A stretch of 64,000 bases of DNA, from NCBI RefSeq assembly GCF_048282545.1, contig NZ_CP182485.1, positions 496,001-560,000 on the forward strand. Reading direction: 5' to 3'. The DNA is from Opacimonas immobilis (GTDB lineage Bacteria; Pseudomonadota; Gammaproteobacteria; Enterobacterales; Alteromonadaceae). The notes beneath the pieces were generated by a model. The model did no database searches. It saw only the letters and a list, made by a program, of their open reading frames with translations, and was not told where the DNA came from. Below are positions 18,081 through 26,713 of the stretch, one piece after another; the first letter of the stretch is position 1, and each line of letters begins with the position of its first letter. The position numbers were made by a program, and so were the translations under genes.

Positions 18081-18695
18081 ATGCACGCTCGTCGCGGATT
18101 CTCGTTAATCGAAATCATGCTGGTCCTGCTCGTCATGGGTATGGTCGCAAGCATGATTGTCGTCAATCCGCTACGTGAAGAGCCCGCGCAACAACTTGAA
18201 CAAGAAGCTAAACGGTTTGCTGCCAAACTTGCGATTGCATCTGATTTTGCGGTACTTAATCAAACTCTAATTGGGGTGCGCTTGAACAAAGAAACGCTCA
18301 CCTATAGTTTCGTTGAGTTGTCTGATAGTGAAGAATGGCTGCCTCTTGAAGGAGCACAATGGATGGAAGCCTACGCCATGCCTGAACGGTTTACATTTAA
18401 GGTAAAACTAGACGGTTTAGCTTGGTTAGACGATGATTCATTTTTAGGCTCTGGTAGTTTATTTGACGAAGAACTCTCGGTCAGCAGTGCTGGCGTGCAG
18501 ATTGGCGATCCAGAAGACGAACCACCACCACCGCCTGAGTTATTTTTGTATCCCAGTGGCGAAATTGGTGATTTTGCTGTCGAATTTTCTTATTTAGGTG
18601 AGCAGTTTGGCGATGCGCGACCTTTGGCAATACAAGTACAAGGACAAGGCTTTTTGCCATTGATCATGGAGTATGACGAGGAAGATATCCTGTGA
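18081..18695 (+). CDS. gspH: Minor pseudopilin GspH
   Basis: 204 aa with the prepilin motif RRGFSLIEIMLVLLVMG near the N-terminus and a GspH-type globular domain. It includes an acidic, proline-rich loop (GDPEDEPPPPPELF, about 148-161). The loop interrupts the beta-strand region and is probably surface exposed. It overlaps gspI by four bases (GTGA). Confidence 0.88.
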   Translation: MHARRGFSLIEIMLVLLVMGMVASMIVVNPLREEPAQQLEQEAKRFAAKLAIASDFAVLNQTLIGVRLNKETLTYSFVELSDSEEWLPLEGAQWMEAYAMPERFTFKVKLDGLAWLDDDSFLGSGSLFDEELSVSSAGVQIGDPEDEPPPPPELFLYPSGEIGDFAVEFSYLGEQFGDARPLAIQVQGQGFLPLIMEYDEEDIL

Positions 18696-19111
18696 ATCCA
18701 CGCCGACGCCTCCCAAAACACACGCATTTATCTAAGCAGAAACAACGTGGTTTGACGCTCATTGAAGTCATGGTTGCGCTGTTGATCTTTGGCTTAACCG
18801 GTGTTGCTGTACTGAAAGCGACCAGTGATAATTTAACGGGCGTGAGTCAAATCAAAGACGTTACGGTTGCCACGTATGTTGCCAATAACCGCCTCAATCA
18901 AATCCATATCGAACGTCGTTGGCCTTTGGAAAAAAATGCTAAGGGTGAGATGACAATGCTCGATAGGACTTGGTACTGGCGTCAAGATGTGAGCAAAACC
19001 GAAGTGGACGATATGGTTCAAGTTCGAGTCTGGGTCAGCCTTGATTCCGATATGAAAACAACCATTACCGATGTTGTGACCTTCTTTACCCCACCTGTGG
19101 AACGTTCGTAA
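18692..19111 (+). CDS. gspI: Minor pseudopilin GspI
   Basis: 139 aa, GTG start within the gspH stop (GTGA). The leader is unusually long and basic (about 20 residues) before QRGLTLIEVMVALLIFG. The rest matches GspI (ATYVANNRLNQIHIER). It forms the pseudopilus tip complex with GspJ and GspK. The gspJ ATG overlaps its stop (TAATG). Confidence 0.92.
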   Translation: MNPRRRLPKHTHLSKQKQRGLTLIEVMVALLIFGLTGVAVLKATSDNLTGVSQIKDVTVATYVANNRLNQIHIERRWPLEKNAKGEMTMLDRTWYWRQDVSKTEVDDMVQVRVWVSLDSDMKTTITDVVTFFTPPVERS

Positions 19112-19746
19112 TGATTGTGCAAGGCCGACATCACGGGTTTACCCTAATCGAAATTTTGGTGGCTGTCGCCATTCTTGCCATTATTGCGGTGGCCTCAAGT
19201 ACCGTTTTGAGTAGCGTGATTGATTCTGCCAAAGCCTCGGATACCCAAATGCAAGAGCTAGAAATGCTCCAGCGCAGTATGATGGTGATCGAACGAGATA
19301 TGTCTCAAATTATTGCTTTAGCGCCTCGTCTGTCAGGTCAAGACAATGAAGTCGTGATTCAAGGGGGAAATGGTGTTGCCGACTCCCTAGCAGATGGTAT
19401 TTTGTTTACCCGCAACGGCTGGGCCAATCCATTACAACGCCAGCCTCGTTCCAACCTCCAAGGCGTTGGCTATCGTCTTAACGGCAGTAATGAGCTGGAA
19501 CGGATCTATACATTTTTTATTGACAATGTGACGAACACCGAACCGCAAACCCGGATGTTATTACCTAATGTGTCTAATTTGATATTTGAGTTCGCCATTG
19601 GCACCAACAATCGCAATGAAATCCAGTGGGAAGAACAGTTCACAGGTAAACAACTCCCTCGTGGCATTGCGATTGTCATCACCTCTGAAACCTTTGGTGA
19701 AATTCGCCGTGAATTTGCTATTTTGCCGCAAGGAGTAAGCTCATGA
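19111..19746 (+). CDS. gspJ: Minor pseudopilin GspJ
   Basis: 211 aa with prepilin motif HGFTLIEILVAVAILAI and the GspJ domain (ERDMSQIIALAPR, about 65-77; DGILFTRNGWANPL, about 91-104; GVGYRLNGSNELER). Partner of GspI and GspK at the pseudopilus tip. Overlaps gspK by four bases (ATGA). Confidence 0.94.
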   Translation: MIVQGRHHGFTLIEILVAVAILAIIAVASSTVLSSVIDSAKASDTQMQELEMLQRSMMVIERDMSQIIALAPRLSGQDNEVVIQGGNGVADSLADGILFTRNGWANPLQRQPRSNLQGVGYRLNGSNELERIYTFFIDNVTNTEPQTRMLLPNVSNLIFEFAIGTNNRNEIQWEEQFTGKQLPRGIAIVITSETFGEIRREFAILPQGVSS

Positions 19747-20801
19747 TCCGACATCAGCGCGGCGCGGCCTTGCTAGTGGTGTTATTTATCGTCGCTTTAG
19801 TCAGCATTATTGCCATGCAGATGGGCGTTTCCTTACAATTGCAAGGGCAGCGCACCGCCAACATCAAAGCCCAAAATCAAGCCCAATGGTTTGCCTTAGG
19901 GGCAGAACAATATGCCACAATTGCGATGAAGGAAGTACTCAGTTTGAGTAATGGCATCATTCACCTGAATCAGCCATGGGCTGAGCCCATTACCTTTCCA
20001 ATTGAAAACGGCATGATCACCGCACAACTTGAAGATGCCCAAGCGTGTTTTAATATTAACGCCTTAATATCCGCCTCCGCTTCCAGCTCGACAACGGGTT
20101 CAGCGTCCGCATCGTCTACTCCCACAACATCTACAGCACCGGCTCAACAAGCTTCCACTCAGTCCAATGGAACTAGCACGACTAGTGTTGGTGATTTGGC
20201 CCAAGCATTTACCGAATTAGTGCGACGAGTCAATGGCAACGATACCTACAATGCTGAGGTGGTGCGAGATAGTCTGCTGGATTTTATTGATGAGGATTCA
20301 CAAGCTCGGCAACTTGGCGCGGAAGATGAAACCTATCGCGGTACAGCGTTTCCCTACTTGGCGGCAAATCGCTTTTTGGCTGATATCTCCGAGTTGCGCC
20401 TGGTTAATGGCGTGGATATCGCTTGGCTACCTGAATTACTCAAGTATGTATGCGTCATTCCCAATGAGCACATGATGACTGTCAACATCAACACCTTAAC
20501 GGAAGAAGATGCGTTATTACTCAGTGCGTTACTCAATATAACGGAAGCGGATGCGCAAAATCTCATCAGCAATCGTCCTGAAGATGGCTATGATGACATC
20601 CAAGCCTTTTTTAATGAACCGCTACTCAACACCTTGCAACTCGACCCAATGATGCAAGCATGGTTTACAATTAGCACAGAATATTTTACTTTGCGTACAG
20701 AAACACAATACGATCAGAGTCGTTTTTTCCTCAGCAGTCTATTGCGCGTAAGTAACGATAATGAACTGACGGTTGTGCATCGCAAATTTGGGAGATTTTA
20801 A
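19743..20801 (+). CDS. gspK: Minor pseudopilin GspK (tip protein)
   Basis: 352 aa. The prepilin-like N-terminus is QRGAALLVVLFIVALVSII; GspK characteristically lacks Glu5, as here. The alpha-domain carries the LLDFIDEDSQ region and a GVDIAWLPELLKYVCVIP segment. A low-complexity Ser/Thr/Ala/Gln-rich insert occupies about residues 110-150, inside the globular domain after the CFNIN motif. It caps the pseudopilus. The insert looks like a flexible surface loop. Confidence 0.93.
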   Translation: MIRHQRGAALLVVLFIVALVSIIAMQMGVSLQLQGQRTANIKAQNQAQWFALGAEQYATIAMKEVLSLSNGIIHLNQPWAEPITFPIENGMITAQLEDAQACFNINALISASASSSTTGSASASSTPTTSTAPAQQASTQSNGTSTTSVGDLAQAFTELVRRVNGNDTYNAEVVRDSLLDFIDEDSQARQLGAEDETYRGTAFPYLAANRFLADISELRLVNGVDIAWLPELLKYVCVIPNEHMMTVNINTLTEEDALLLSALLNITEADAQNLISNRPEDGYDDIQAFFNEPLLNTLQLDPMMQAWFTISTEYFTLRTETQYDQSRFFLSSLLRVSNDNELTVVHRKFGRF

Positions 20802-20803
20802 TC

Positions 20804-22006
20804 GTGGAACAACTTATTTTGCGTCTTGGCGCTCGCGCAGAACAGCCTGTTTATTGGGGCATGTGGGACAGTGCGTCAAGTCAGATTCTCGCCTCAGGGA
20901 TTTTGCCAGATGCGCAGCAGTTAAGCACTTTACACGAACGCGCCGGTGGGCGTCCCGTGCGAGCGATTGTCGATAGTTCTGCCGTACGCTTAGCTGCAGT
21001 CTCCTTGCCTCCCAATGCTGGACGCAAAGTCATGGCATCGATTGGCTTTATGTTAGAAGACGATATGGCCTCTGATGTCGATGAGCACTTTATTGCACTG
21101 GGCCCCCGCATAGAAAACGAGCAAACTTTAGCTTTAGTCAGTCATGAACAAATGCAACAATGGCAAGCTTGGTTATCTGAAGCGGGATTTGTGTGCGATA
21201 CCATGGTCCCCGATGTACTGGCATTGCCTGCCTCACCAGATGCTTTGAGTCTTTTGCAACTTGACGATCAAATCCTCTGGCGCCACGGACAATGGCAAGG
21301 GATGACGGGGGAACGATCGTGGATGGGGATGACCCTGCAAGGCTATATCCAGCAGCATCCAGAGCTCACTGAAGCAAGGACATTAACTGCGGAGTTGAAA
21401 CAATCCTTCACATTACCTGTTCCTGTCACAATCAACGATGCCGAACTTGAACTGCCGATTCATATTTTGGCGCAACATAGCGATTCACCTGAGTGTAATT
21501 TATTACAACAAACCTATAAAGTGAAAGCAACGTCGAACACGACTTGGTTATATTGGCGCAATACTGCAGCGATAGTGGCGCTCGCTTTTGGGTTGGCGCT
21601 CGCCAATAAAGGCTTTCAATACACGGAGTTAAAGGCACAAAACGATGCGTTGCAAACGTCTATCAAAACCAATATAGCGCAGAGTTTTCCAGGTCTTGGC
21701 AATTATCGCGACCCGCGACGAGCGATCACCCGTTATGTGCAGCAACGCGAGAACAGCGGTGGTGCAGTGTCGGGTATTCAGATGCTTGGCAACTTGGGAA
21801 CGGCCTTTGCAGCCGGCAATATTAAAGCCCAATCCATTCGTTTTGATCACAAACGAGGGGAAATTCGCATGCAAGCGGTAGCGGATAATTTTGGTCAATT
21901 AGAACGCTTCAAAAACAAAGCTTCCGAAGCCGGTTACACGGTGACGCAAGGTGCTATTAACAATCAAAATAATCGCGTCATCGGTGCGCTAATCATCAAA
22001 AGTTAA
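20804..22006 (+). CDS. gspL: Type II secretion protein GspL
   Basis: 400 aa, GTG start two bases after gspK. The N-terminal cytoplasmic actin-like domain (about 1-235) recruits GspE. One TM segment lies near 246-264 (TTWLYWRNTAAIVALAFGLA), followed by a periplasmic ferredoxin-like domain ending in NRVIGALIIKS. It couples ATP hydrolysis to the inner-membrane platform together with GspM. Confidence 0.92.
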   Translation: MEQLILRLGARAEQPVYWGMWDSASSQILASGILPDAQQLSTLHERAGGRPVRAIVDSSAVRLAAVSLPPNAGRKVMASIGFMLEDDMASDVDEHFIALGPRIENEQTLALVSHEQMQQWQAWLSEAGFVCDTMVPDVLALPASPDALSLLQLDDQILWRHGQWQGMTGERSWMGMTLQGYIQQHPELTEARTLTAELKQSFTLPVPVTINDAELELPIHILAQHSDSPECNLLQQTYKVKATSNTTWLYWRNTAAIVALAFGLALANKGFQYTELKAQNDALQTSIKTNIAQSFPGLGNYRDPRRAITRYVQQRENSGGAVSGIQMLGNLGTAFAAGNIKAQSIRFDHKRGEIRMQAVADNFGQLERFKNKASEAGYTVTQGAINNQNNRVIGALIIKS

Positions 22007-22017
22007 AAGGTTTTTTC

Positions 22018-22497
22018 ATGCTCTTGCAATTAAAACAGTGGTTCGAACAACAATCTGAGCGCGACCAATTCCTCCTCAAAGTGATGTGCGTCGTCATTGC
22101 TTTTGGCGCGGTGTATTGGTTGATTTGGCAACCGGTGAATCAAGCCGTGACGGACCAAGCCAAGCGCTTACAGCAACAAGAGAGTCTGGCCACTTGGGTA
22201 GCACAACAACAACGCAAAGTACGCAGTCTACCCGCCAATGATTCTGCTTCAAGAGGATTAGAAGGCACCTTGGTTCAAGTTGTGAATCAAACCGCTAGTC
22301 AACGCCAAATTACGCTCACTCGCATTCAACCTCGGGGCGAAGAAGTTCAAGTATTTATCGACGAAGTCGAGTTTAACCAACTCATGAGCTGGTTAGCACT
22401 AATTGAAGAACGCGGTGCGCAGATTCTGCAAATTGATGTCACCGAAGGGAATGCTCCGGGAATGGTTAAAGTACGACGCTTGGAGCTTGGCAAATGA
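22018..22497 (+). CDS. gspM: Type II secretion protein GspM
   Basis: 159 aa bitopic protein. A short cytoplasmic N-terminus (FEQQSERDQFLLKVM) precedes the TM helix at about 23-40, then a coiled-coil stretch (QAKRLQQQESLATWVAQQQ) and a small ferredoxin-like periplasmic domain. It stabilises GspL. The stop overlaps the gspN start (ATGA). Confidence 0.92.
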   Translation: MLLQLKQWFEQQSERDQFLLKVMCVVIAFGAVYWLIWQPVNQAVTDQAKRLQQQESLATWVAQQQRKVRSLPANDSASRGLEGTLVQVVNQTASQRQITLTRIQPRGEEVQVFIDEVEFNQLMSWLALIEERGAQILQIDVTEGNAPGMVKVRRLELGK

Positions 22498-23258
22498 CTC
22501 GTAAGGTCGTCTGGGGACTAATCGGAACGCTATTTTTTGTGGTGTGTTTGCTGGCCACACTTCCTGCTAAACAGCTTGTGTATCGTTTGGATCTGCCAGC
22601 AAACTTACAACTGTTTGGCGTCAGTGGTAGTATTTGGCACGGTAAAATCCAGCGTGCTAGCGTCGTCCATACTGAGTTAACCTCTGTGCGCTGGTCTTTG
22701 TCGCCTTGGCGTTTACTGACTGGAAAAGTCGGATTAGAATTACATGTGGGCAATATTCGAGAAACGAATCAGGTCTATCTTAAAGGCAATGCGGTCATGT
22801 CTTTGTTTAAGCAACATCTTGCGTTATCTGATATGACTATTCGCATGCCCGCACAAACAATCTTGAATCGTGCAAATTTACCGATGAAGGTCTTGGCCAA
22901 AGGCCCGGTTGAGGTCAAATTAGCCGACGCCTCGGTACAGATGAACGCAACGCAAGTACTTTGCGAAGCCATTTCAGGTACGGGTCAATGGCGCAATGCC
23001 CAAGTGTTAGCCCCTTCAGGCTTGGTCGAAATGGGAACATTTAATGCAACGCTTGGTTGTTCTGACCAAAACTTAACCATTGATGTGGCTGAGCCGAATG
23101 CATTGAACTTGAGTTTTGTCGCCTCTGGACGCGATTTACAGTCGTTGCGAGTGAATGGTCGCTTTAACATACCTGAAGATATGCCTAATGAAATCAAAGC
23201 AGTAGGTCGTTTTCTTGGGCAACCTGGAAACGACGGCTATACCCAATTCACTTGGTAA
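22494..23258 (+). CDS. gspN: Type II secretion protein GspN
   Basis: 254 aa, last gene of the gsp operon. An N-terminal TM/signal anchor is at about 5-22, followed by a beta-rich periplasmic domain with the GSIWHGKIQRA motif near 44 and a repeated LRVNGRFN region. GspN occurs in a subset of T2SS and is often dispensable. No intrinsic terminator was recognised before the next gene, which starts about 95 bases on. Confidence 0.9.
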   Translation: MTRKVVWGLIGTLFFVVCLLATLPAKQLVYRLDLPANLQLFGVSGSIWHGKIQRASVVHTELTSVRWSLSPWRLLTGKVGLELHVGNIRETNQVYLKGNAVMSLFKQHLALSDMTIRMPAQTILNRANLPMKVLAKGPVEVKLADASVQMNATQVLCEAISGTGQWRNAQVLAPSGLVEMGTFNATLGCSDQNLTIDVAEPNALNLSFVASGRDLQSLRVNGRFNIPEDMPNEIKAVGRFLGQPGNDGYTQFTW

Positions 23259-23353
23259 AGGGGTGCTGAAAGGACATAACTTAATATTAAAATTTGCGAA
23301 ACCTAAGATCTGGGTCAATACTTCCAACATTGGAACATAAAGTGTGTGTTGAT

Positions 23354-24352
23354 ATGGATTTATATGGTAACAAACTCTGTGCATTTTCAAATAACGTGAA
23401 TAACCGTACTTACAGAGTGCTCGTAGTCGATGATAGTCCTATTGATTTGCATTTGATTATAAATGGTCTATCAGGCCATTTCTCTGTGATTTTTGCGTCC
23501 TCAGCACATGAAGCATTATGCTTAGTTAAACAACTCCCACAACCAGATTTGATTTTACTTGATATCATTATGCCTGAAATGGATGGCTATCAGGTCTGTC
23601 AACGGCTCAAAGCAGAAGAATCCACCTCGGGTATTCCGGTTATATTTTTGTCGAGTCTCGATAGCACTCTTGATAAAACCAAAGGCTTCAATGCAGGTGG
23701 CGTGGATTATGTGACTAAGCCGATTCAGCTTGAAGAACTTGAGGCACGTATTCAAACTCATATCCGTCTCAAAGAACAATCTCAATATTTAGAGGCAATG
23801 GCCTTTTATGATCCTCTTACCCAGGTTGCCAATCGGCGCAAATACAATGAAGTTCTGCAACGTGAATGGGCCCGCTGCATCCGTTACCACCATCAGATGT
23901 CGATGATCTTAGTTGATATAGATTACTTTAAAGAATACAACGAAGCGTATGGTCATGCCGAGGGAGACAACTGTTTAATCAATGTAGCTCGACTGCTTGA
24001 AGGGGTTTCCAATCGGACAGCTGATATTTTCGCGCGAATTGGCGGCGAAGAATTTGTGTTGTTATTACCCGATTGTAATGCGTTCGGAGCAGTACAAAAA
24101 GCCGAACAAATGCTCAAAATCATTCGCGATGCCAAAATCAACCACAAACTTTCTCCGAGCAATGCTTATTTGAGTATCAGTCTAGGGGTCGCGACCGTCT
24201 ATCCATCGCCAGGTCACAGTGCCCTATCTCTGTTCCAAGCGGCTGATGATGCGATGTTTAGTGCTAAGCGCGATGGCCGCAACCGCTACTGTATGGCCGA
24301 ACTAGACACCATTTCAGGTGTTGCAGGAGAAAATGCTCGACAACAACACTAG
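23354..24352 (+). CDS. Response regulator with GGDEF domain (diguanylate cyclase)
   Basis: 332 aa from the ATG at 23354; an in-frame TTG at 23294 would add 20 residues. The N-terminal receiver (about 14-130) has VVDDS, phospho-acceptor Asp70 (LLDIIMPEMDGY) and YVTKPIQ. A short linker leads to a GGDEF domain with FYDPLTQVANRR at its start and GGEEF at about 230-234. The inhibitory I-site RTAD sits five residues upstream. It should therefore make cyclic di-GMP when phosphorylated and be product-inhibited. No dedicated kinase is adjacent. Its TAG is shared with convergent yrfG in the tetranucleotide CTAG. The start codon is the least certain point. Confidence 0.88.
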   Translation: MDLYGNKLCAFSNNVNNRTYRVLVVDDSPIDLHLIINGLSGHFSVIFASSAHEALCLVKQLPQPDLILLDIIMPEMDGYQVCQRLKAEESTSGIPVIFLSSLDSTLDKTKGFNAGGVDYVTKPIQLEELEARIQTHIRLKEQSQYLEAMAFYDPLTQVANRRKYNEVLQREWARCIRYHHQMSMILVDIDYFKEYNEAYGHAEGDNCLINVARLLEGVSNRTADIFARIGGEEFVLLLPDCNAFGAVQKAEQMLKIIRDAKINHKLSPSNAYLSISLGVATVYPSPGHSALSLFQAADDAMFSAKRDGRNRYCMAELDTISGVAGENARQQH

Positions 24353-25026
24353 ACAGTATGTTCAGTAATATCAGAAAGTAATACTCGATAATCGCTCACA
24401 GATGGAAAGGCATCAATCACGTTATGTGGTTTTTGTGAGTCAGGGTTCTCGACACCGAGCAAATGTTCAATCCCGTATTTTTGTGCCGCGCATAAGATCG
24501 GCACACTATCATCAACAAATAATGTCTTTGCTGGGATGAATCCATAATCTTGATGCACCTTCTGCCACAGAGATTGATACTCTTTCGGAACGCCGTATTG
24601 ATGCGTCGAGACAATTTCATCGATGTGTTCATCGAGTTTTGTGCGCTCAAGTTTTAGTGATAAACTGCCTTGATGGGCATTAGTCAACAAGATAACTCTA
24701 CGACCAGATTGTTTGAGCGCATCCAGAAACGGTAATGTGTCCTCACGCAGAGCAATTAGGTGTTCCACCTCGTATTTCATCGTCGCGATGTCTAAATCGA
24801 GCAATTCACTCCAATAATCCAAGCAATACCACTGAATATGTCCTTGCACCTTGGCAAGCTCTTTAGCCATTACTGCATTAGCCTGTTCAAGGGATATTGA
24901 GTGCTTAAGGGCGATTTTTTGTGGTACTAACGTTAACCAAAAAAACGTATCGAAATGCAAGTCAAGCAGCGTACCATCCATATCTAAAAGTACCGTCTCT
25001 ATCTCTGACCAATTCAGTTTTGCCAT
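24349..25026 (-). CDS. yrfG: HAD-family GMP/IMP 5'-nucleotidase YrfG
   Basis: 225 aa HAD hydrolase. Motif I is LLDMDGTLLDLHFD (nucleophile Asp near 14), motif II LLTNAH near 113, the Lys motif VPKEY, and motif IV FVDDSVP. The sequence matches YrfG of E. coli, which dephosphorylates purine nucleotides. In E. coli yrfG belongs to the nudE-igaA-yrfG-hslR-hslO neighbourhood; here the same genes flank the gsp operon. It converges on the GGDEF gene with a 4-bp shared stop. Confidence 0.88.
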   Translation of the reverse strand: MAKLNWSEIETVLLDMDGTLLDLHFDTFFWLTLVPQKIALKHSISLEQANAVMAKELAKVQGHIQWYCLDYWSELLDLDIATMKYEVEHLIALREDTLPFLDALKQSGRRVILLTNAHQGSLSLKLERTKLDEHIDEIVSTHQYGVPKEYQSLWQKVHQDYGFIPAKTLFVDDSVPILCAAQKYGIEHLLGVENPDSQKPHNVIDAFPSVSDYRVLLSDITEHTV

Positions 25027-25115
25027 AAAAAGTTACTTACCATTAACATAAAAAAACGGTATGATTATATCAACATTGAAAAAAATAAAAGCAGTTCTTC
25101 TCGCCAATTACGCCT

Positions 25116-25682
25116 ATGCCAGAGATTGACCCAAATAAGCCTTTACCCATTATCACTGAGCGCAAGATTGTTGCGCGAAGTCGTTTTTTTGCGGTCGAGC
25201 AGGTCGACTTAACGTTCTCCAACGGTGCAACCCGTGAGTTTGAACGAATGGCTGGTCACGGGCGAGGCGCAGTGATGGTAGTGCCTTTTGCGGATCCAGA
25301 GCACATTTTGCTGATCCGCGAATACGGCGCTGGCACGCATCGCTACGAATTGGGTTTTCCTAAAGGCTTAATTGATACAGGTGAAGCACCAGAAGAAGCG
25401 GCCAACAGAGAACTCAAAGAAGAAATCGGCTTCGGCTCTAACGACATTCGCTTTTTAACGCAAGTATCTATGGCACCCACCTTTTTTAACGCCAAGATGC
25501 ACATTTTAATCGCCCGTGATTTGTATTCAGAGTCCCTAGAAGGCGACGAGCCAGAACCACTTGAAGTGGTCAAATGGCCAATTGCCGACATCAATGGATT
25601 ACTCGCCCGCGAAGACTTTACCGAAGCCCGCAGTATCGTTGCGCTATTAATGGTCGATAAACTATTACGGGAGCACCACTGA
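25116..25682 (+). CDS. nudE: ADP compounds hydrolase NudE
   Basis: 188 aa Nudix hydrolase. The Nudix box (G-x5-E-x7-REL-x-EEIGF) begins at GLIDTGEAPEEAANREL, about residues 88-104. NudE prefers ADP-ribose, NADH and Ap3A-like substrates. The N-terminus (about 18-27, RKIVARSRFF) and overall length match NudE. It is divergent from yrfG across 89 bp and is followed 7 bases later by cysQ, so the two are co-transcribed. Confidence 0.92.
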   Translation: MPEIDPNKPLPIITERKIVARSRFFAVEQVDLTFSNGATREFERMAGHGRGAVMVVPFADPEHILLIREYGAGTHRYELGFPKGLIDTGEAPEEAANRELKEEIGFGSNDIRFLTQVSMAPTFFNAKMHILIARDLYSESLEGDEPEPLEVVKWPIADINGLLAREDFTEARSIVALLMVDKLLREHH

Positions 25683-25689
25683 GAGTCCT

Positions 25690-26505
25690 ATGCAATACCT
25701 TGATTTACTTGCCATCGCCCAAGATGCCGCCAAACGAGCTGGTCATGCTATTTTAGAAATATATGACAGCGGTGACTTTGAAGAATACGCCAAAGACGAT
25801 GAATCGCCAGTTACCAGCGCTGATTACAAAGCCAACGAAATCATTATGGACATTCTTCAGACCAAGACGCCTGATATTCCAATCATGTCGGAAGAAACCG
25901 AACACTTAGCCCTGGCTGACCGAGTCGATTGGGAGCGTTATTGGCTGATCGATCCGATTGATGGTACCCAAGAGTTTATTGCTCGCAGCGGCGATTTTGC
26001 TGTGAACATAGCCTTAATTGAAAACAACCAGCCTGTCATTGGTGTCATATATTGGCCCGCAGGAGAAAGCTTATATTATGCAGTCAAAGGCGAAGGCGCT
26101 TACAAATCTTGCGCCATTGAACAAAAGCAAATTCATGTCAAACAATTCATTGCGCCCGCTGAAGAGCCTGTGGTGGTAGCCATTTCCCGCCGTCAAAAAC
26201 GTGAAAACGTCTTGCGCCGCTTAGATAATTCTCGTACCTATCAAACCTTACCCACTGGGTCTTGCTCGTTAAAAGCCTGTTTCATCGCAGAAGGCAAAGC
26301 TGACTTTTTTATGCGCTTGGGTGTCACTGGCGAGTGGGATACGGGTGCGTCTGAATGCATCATCAACGAAGCCGGTGGTCGTATTGTCAATGTCGATTTT
26401 GAGCCAATTACCTACAACCAACGTGAATCTTTAGAAAACCCAAACTTTATGGTGTTAGGTGATCAATCTGTCGATTGGGAAGCCTTAGTTAATTACTACG
26501 TGTGA
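25690..26505 (+). CDS. cysQ: 3'(2'),5'-bisphosphate nucleotidase CysQ
   Basis: 271 aa inositol-monophosphatase-fold enzyme that hydrolyses 3'-phosphoadenosine 5'-phosphate, a by-product of sulfate assimilation. Metal-binding motifs are SEE near residue 70, DPIDGTQEFI near 91 and WDTGASECII near 217. The gene overlaps the convergent yheU gene by 17 bp. The nudE-cysQ pairing is common in gammaproteobacteria. Confidence 0.94.
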   Translation: MQYLDLLAIAQDAAKRAGHAILEIYDSGDFEEYAKDDESPVTSADYKANEIIMDILQTKTPDIPIMSEETEHLALADRVDWERYWLIDPIDGTQEFIARSGDFAVNIALIENNQPVIGVIYWPAGESLYYAVKGEGAYKSCAIEQKQIHVKQFIAPAEEPVVVAISRRQKRENVLRRLDNSRTYQTLPTGSCSLKACFIAEGKADFFMRLGVTGEWDTGASECIINEAGGRIVNVDFEPITYNQRESLENPNFMVLGDQSVDWEALVNYYV

Positions 26506-26713
26506 GTTTCTCCTTCGGGATGATATTAATACTTTCATGTAACTCTGAGTAGACAATCACCACCGTGCCTTGCTCTAACTGCATGCGCACTTGCAGAACT
26601 TTGTCTGCCATAGGGATCTCGTGCTCCCCGTAATCAGTGCCTTCACGCAACACAAACGCTTCGATAAGACGATGCAATGTGTCTTCTGAGATCTCTTGCC
26701 ACGGTACGATCAT
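26489..26713 (-). CDS. yheU: YheU family protein
   Basis: 74 aa. It matches the small YheU (UPF0270) family: MIVPWQEISEDTLHRLIEAFVLREGTDYG-type N-terminus, with an acidic middle and a hydrophobic VVIVYSEL segment. Function unknown. It is the last gene of the yheS-TIGR02444-yheT-yheU operon; its ATG overlaps the yheT stop (ATGA). Confidence 0.88.
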   Translation of the reverse strand: MIVPWQEISEDTLHRLIEAFVLREGTDYGEHEIPMADKVLQVRMQLEQGTVVIVYSELHESINIIPKEKLTRSN

